Below are positions 62,628 to 64,000 of a stretch of DNA of 64,000 bases, in pieces; the stretch's first letter is position 1; every line of letters begins with the position of its first letter. The notes under the pieces were generated by a model, which saw only the letters and a program-made list of their open reading frames with translations, had not been told where the DNA came from and ran no database searches. Position numbers and translations under genes: made by a program. Source of the DNA: Ornithinimicrobium sufpigmenti (GTDB lineage: Bacteria > Actinomycetota > Actinomycetes > Actinomycetales > Dermatophilaceae). Location: assembly GCF_004322775.1 (NCBI RefSeq), contig NZ_CP036403.1, positions 3,534,001 through 3,598,000 on the forward strand, written 5' to 3'.

Positions 62628-64000
62628 GTGGGTCACTACCGCAGCAACGTCCGCGACACCGAGTTCATGCTCTTCGACGTCCTGCAGCGCCAGGACGTGC
62701 TGGGCCGCGCGCCCTACGAGGAGGTGGACCTGGAGACCGCCCGGGAGGCGCTGCGTCAGGTCGCCGAGCTCGCCGAGGGTCCGCTGGCGGCCAGCTTCGA
62801 GGAGTCCGACCGCCAGCCGCCCGTGCTCGACCCGGCCACGGGCCAGGTGAGCATGCCGGAGAGCTTCGTGACCTCATACCGGACCTGGGTGGACAACGAG
62901 TGGTGGCGCCTGGAGGTCGACGAGTCACTCGGTGGCACGCCCGCTCCCCCGAGCCTGTCGTGGGCGCTGTCGGAGCTGGTGCTCGGCGCCAACCCGGCGG
63001 TGAAGATGTTCGCCGCCGGGTTCACCTTCGCCAACGTGCTGCACCGCCTCGGGACGCCGGAGCAGCAGCAGCTGGCCCAGTTGATCATCGACAAGCGCTG
63101 GGGCGCGACCATGGTGCTCACCGAGCCCGACGCAGGCTCCGACGTGGGCGCCGGCCGCGCCAAGGCGGTCGAGGCCGGTGACGGCAGCTGGCACCTGACC
63201 GGCGTCAAGCGCTTCATCACCAGCGGCATCGCGCCCTTCTACGACAACGTCGTCCACTTCGTGCTCGCCCGCCCCGAGGGCGCCGGCCCGGGCACCAAGG
63301 GCCTGAGCCTGTTCGTCGTCAGCGACCACCACATCGAGGACCTGGAGACCGGCGAGCTCGGCGAGCGCAACGGCGTCGAGGTGGCCAACATCGAGCACAA
63401 GATGGGGCTGAAGGTCTCGACGACCTGCGAGCTGCGCTTCGGTGAGGACGCCTCGCGCCCGGCCGTCGGCTACCTGCTCGGCGGGGTGCACGACGGCATC
63501 GCGCAGATGTTCCGGATCATCGAGTACGCCCGGATGCTCGTCGGCACCAAGGCCATCGCGACCCTGTCCACCGGCTACCTCAACGCCCTCGACTACGCCA
63601 AGGAGCGGGTGCAGGGCGCCGACCTGGCCAAGATGTCCGACAAGGCCTCGCCGCGGGTGACGATCACCCACCACCCGGACGTGCGCCGCTCGCTCATGCT
63701 GCAGAAGGCGTATGCCGAGGGGCTGCGCGCGCTCATGCTCTACACCGCCTCCATGCAGGACGAGGTGCACGCCGCCCAGGATCTCGACTCGGCCGAGGAC
63801 ATCAAGGATCCCGGTCAGCTCTCGGAGCAGGTCGCGATGGCCGCCCGGGTCAACGACCTGCTGCTGCCGCTGGTCAAGGGCTGCGGCTCGGAGCGCGCGT
63901 GGACGCTCCTCGGCACCGAGTCGCTGCAGACCTTCGGCGGCTCGGGCTTCCTGCAGGACTACCCGGTGGAGCAGTACGTCCGCGACGCCAAGATCGACTC
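62628..64000 (+). CDS. Acyl-CoA dehydrogenase, FadE5-like with N-terminal AcdN extension (3' partial)
   Basis: 457 codons visible from a GTG with GAGAGG upstream; the rest is beyond the window. The first 40 residues ([22 protein letters not shown]) are the AcdN segment of large acyl-CoA dehydrogenases. The core has [23 protein letters not shown] (FAD and substrate side), [46 protein letters not shown] and, near the window end, [25 protein letters not shown]. First step of beta-oxidation, FAD-dependent. Confidence 0.92.
   Translation, partial: MGHYRSNVRDTEFMLFDVLQRQDVLGRAPYEEVDLETAREALRQVAELAEGPLAASFEESDRQPPVLDPATGQVSMPESFVTSYRTWVDNEWWRLEVDESLGGTPAPPSLSWALSELVLGANPAVKMFAAGFTFANVLHRLGTPEQQQLAQLIIDKRWGATMVLTEPDAGSDVGAGRAKAVEAGDGSWHLTGVKRFITSGIAPFYDNVVHFVLARPEGAGPGTKGLSLFVVSDHHIEDLETGELGERNGVEVANIEHKMGLKVSTTCELRFGEDASRPAVGYLLGGVHDGIAQMFRIIEYARMLVGTKAIATLSTGYLNALDYAKERVQGADLAKMSDKASPRVTITHHPDVRRSLMLQKAYAEGLRALMLYTASMQDEVHAAQDLDSAEDIKDPGQLSEQVAMAARVNDLLLPLVKGCGSERAWTLLGTESLQTFGGSGFLQDYPVEQYVRDAKID

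Overview
The window is about 72% G+C and is densely packed with genes. It looks like chromosomal DNA of a high-GC Actinomycete. Supporting signs are a DUF3073 gene beside purM, GTP-dependent PEP carboxykinase, an Rv0338c-like Fe-S reductase, a LytR-CpsA-Psr protein, a dCTP deaminase of actinobacterial type, and frequent GTG starts. Protein resemblance suggests Micrococcales, perhaps the Intrasporangiaceae/Ornithinimicrobiaceae group; that placement is an inference. I see no phage, transposase, plasmid or CRISPR genes.

Layout. 1-6.4 kb: end of an anchored surface protein, DUF3073, and the purine genes purM and purF (with an AI-2E-family transporter gene translationally coupled between them), then a DsbA/FrnE-like oxidoreductase. 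6.5-10.6 kb: a sterol-carrier-like protein, arginine deiminase, the SRP RNA with a readable promoter, a membrane protein and a selenium-binding-protein (SBP56) homologue. 10.8-27.4 kb: core genes (HerA-like ATPase, TadA, Upp, Def, PEPCK, LCP protein, cold-shock protein) interleaved with all four serine tRNA isoacceptors and tRNA-Arg(ACG), the usual substrate of TadA. 27.5-36.6 kb: cysE-cysK, the Fe-S reductase, a VanY-like peptidase, dcd, tRNA-Gly, cutA and an acyl-CoA ligase.

36.6-54.2 kb is the most accessory stretch. An HAD phosphatase overlaps a GTP-cyclohydrolase-II/RibD-reductase fusion (37.9-40.0 kb). About 10 kb away, a dehydrogenase, a 6-pyruvoyltetrahydropterin-synthase-like protein and a glycosyltransferase form an operon (49.2-51.7 kb). 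Together these could make an uncharacterised pterin- or pyrimidine-derived glycoside. Between them lies a probable catabolic cluster (42-48.8 kb): TetR regulator, beta-lactamase-like esterase, luciferase-like monooxygenase, flavin reductase, CoA ligase and epoxide hydrolase. It resembles a ring-opening route for a cyclic or terpenoid substrate. An inverted repeat overlaps the likely promoter.

54.3-62.5 kb: a five-gene oligopeptide ABC transporter split in two by a segment holding a decayed methyltransferase, a TfoX-like gene, a UPF0045 gene and an F420-type oxidoreductase. The window ends inside an acyl-CoA dehydrogenase preceded by a perfect operator-like palindrome.

The most striking non-gene signal is a 9-mer, GGTATGCSG. 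By eye it occurs about 31 times on both strands, in several reading frames and between genes, often forcing codons that are otherwise rare here (ATA, TAT, GCA). There are also several families of short intergenic repeats, including a 23-bp-period tandem family at three loci and two families of palindromes.
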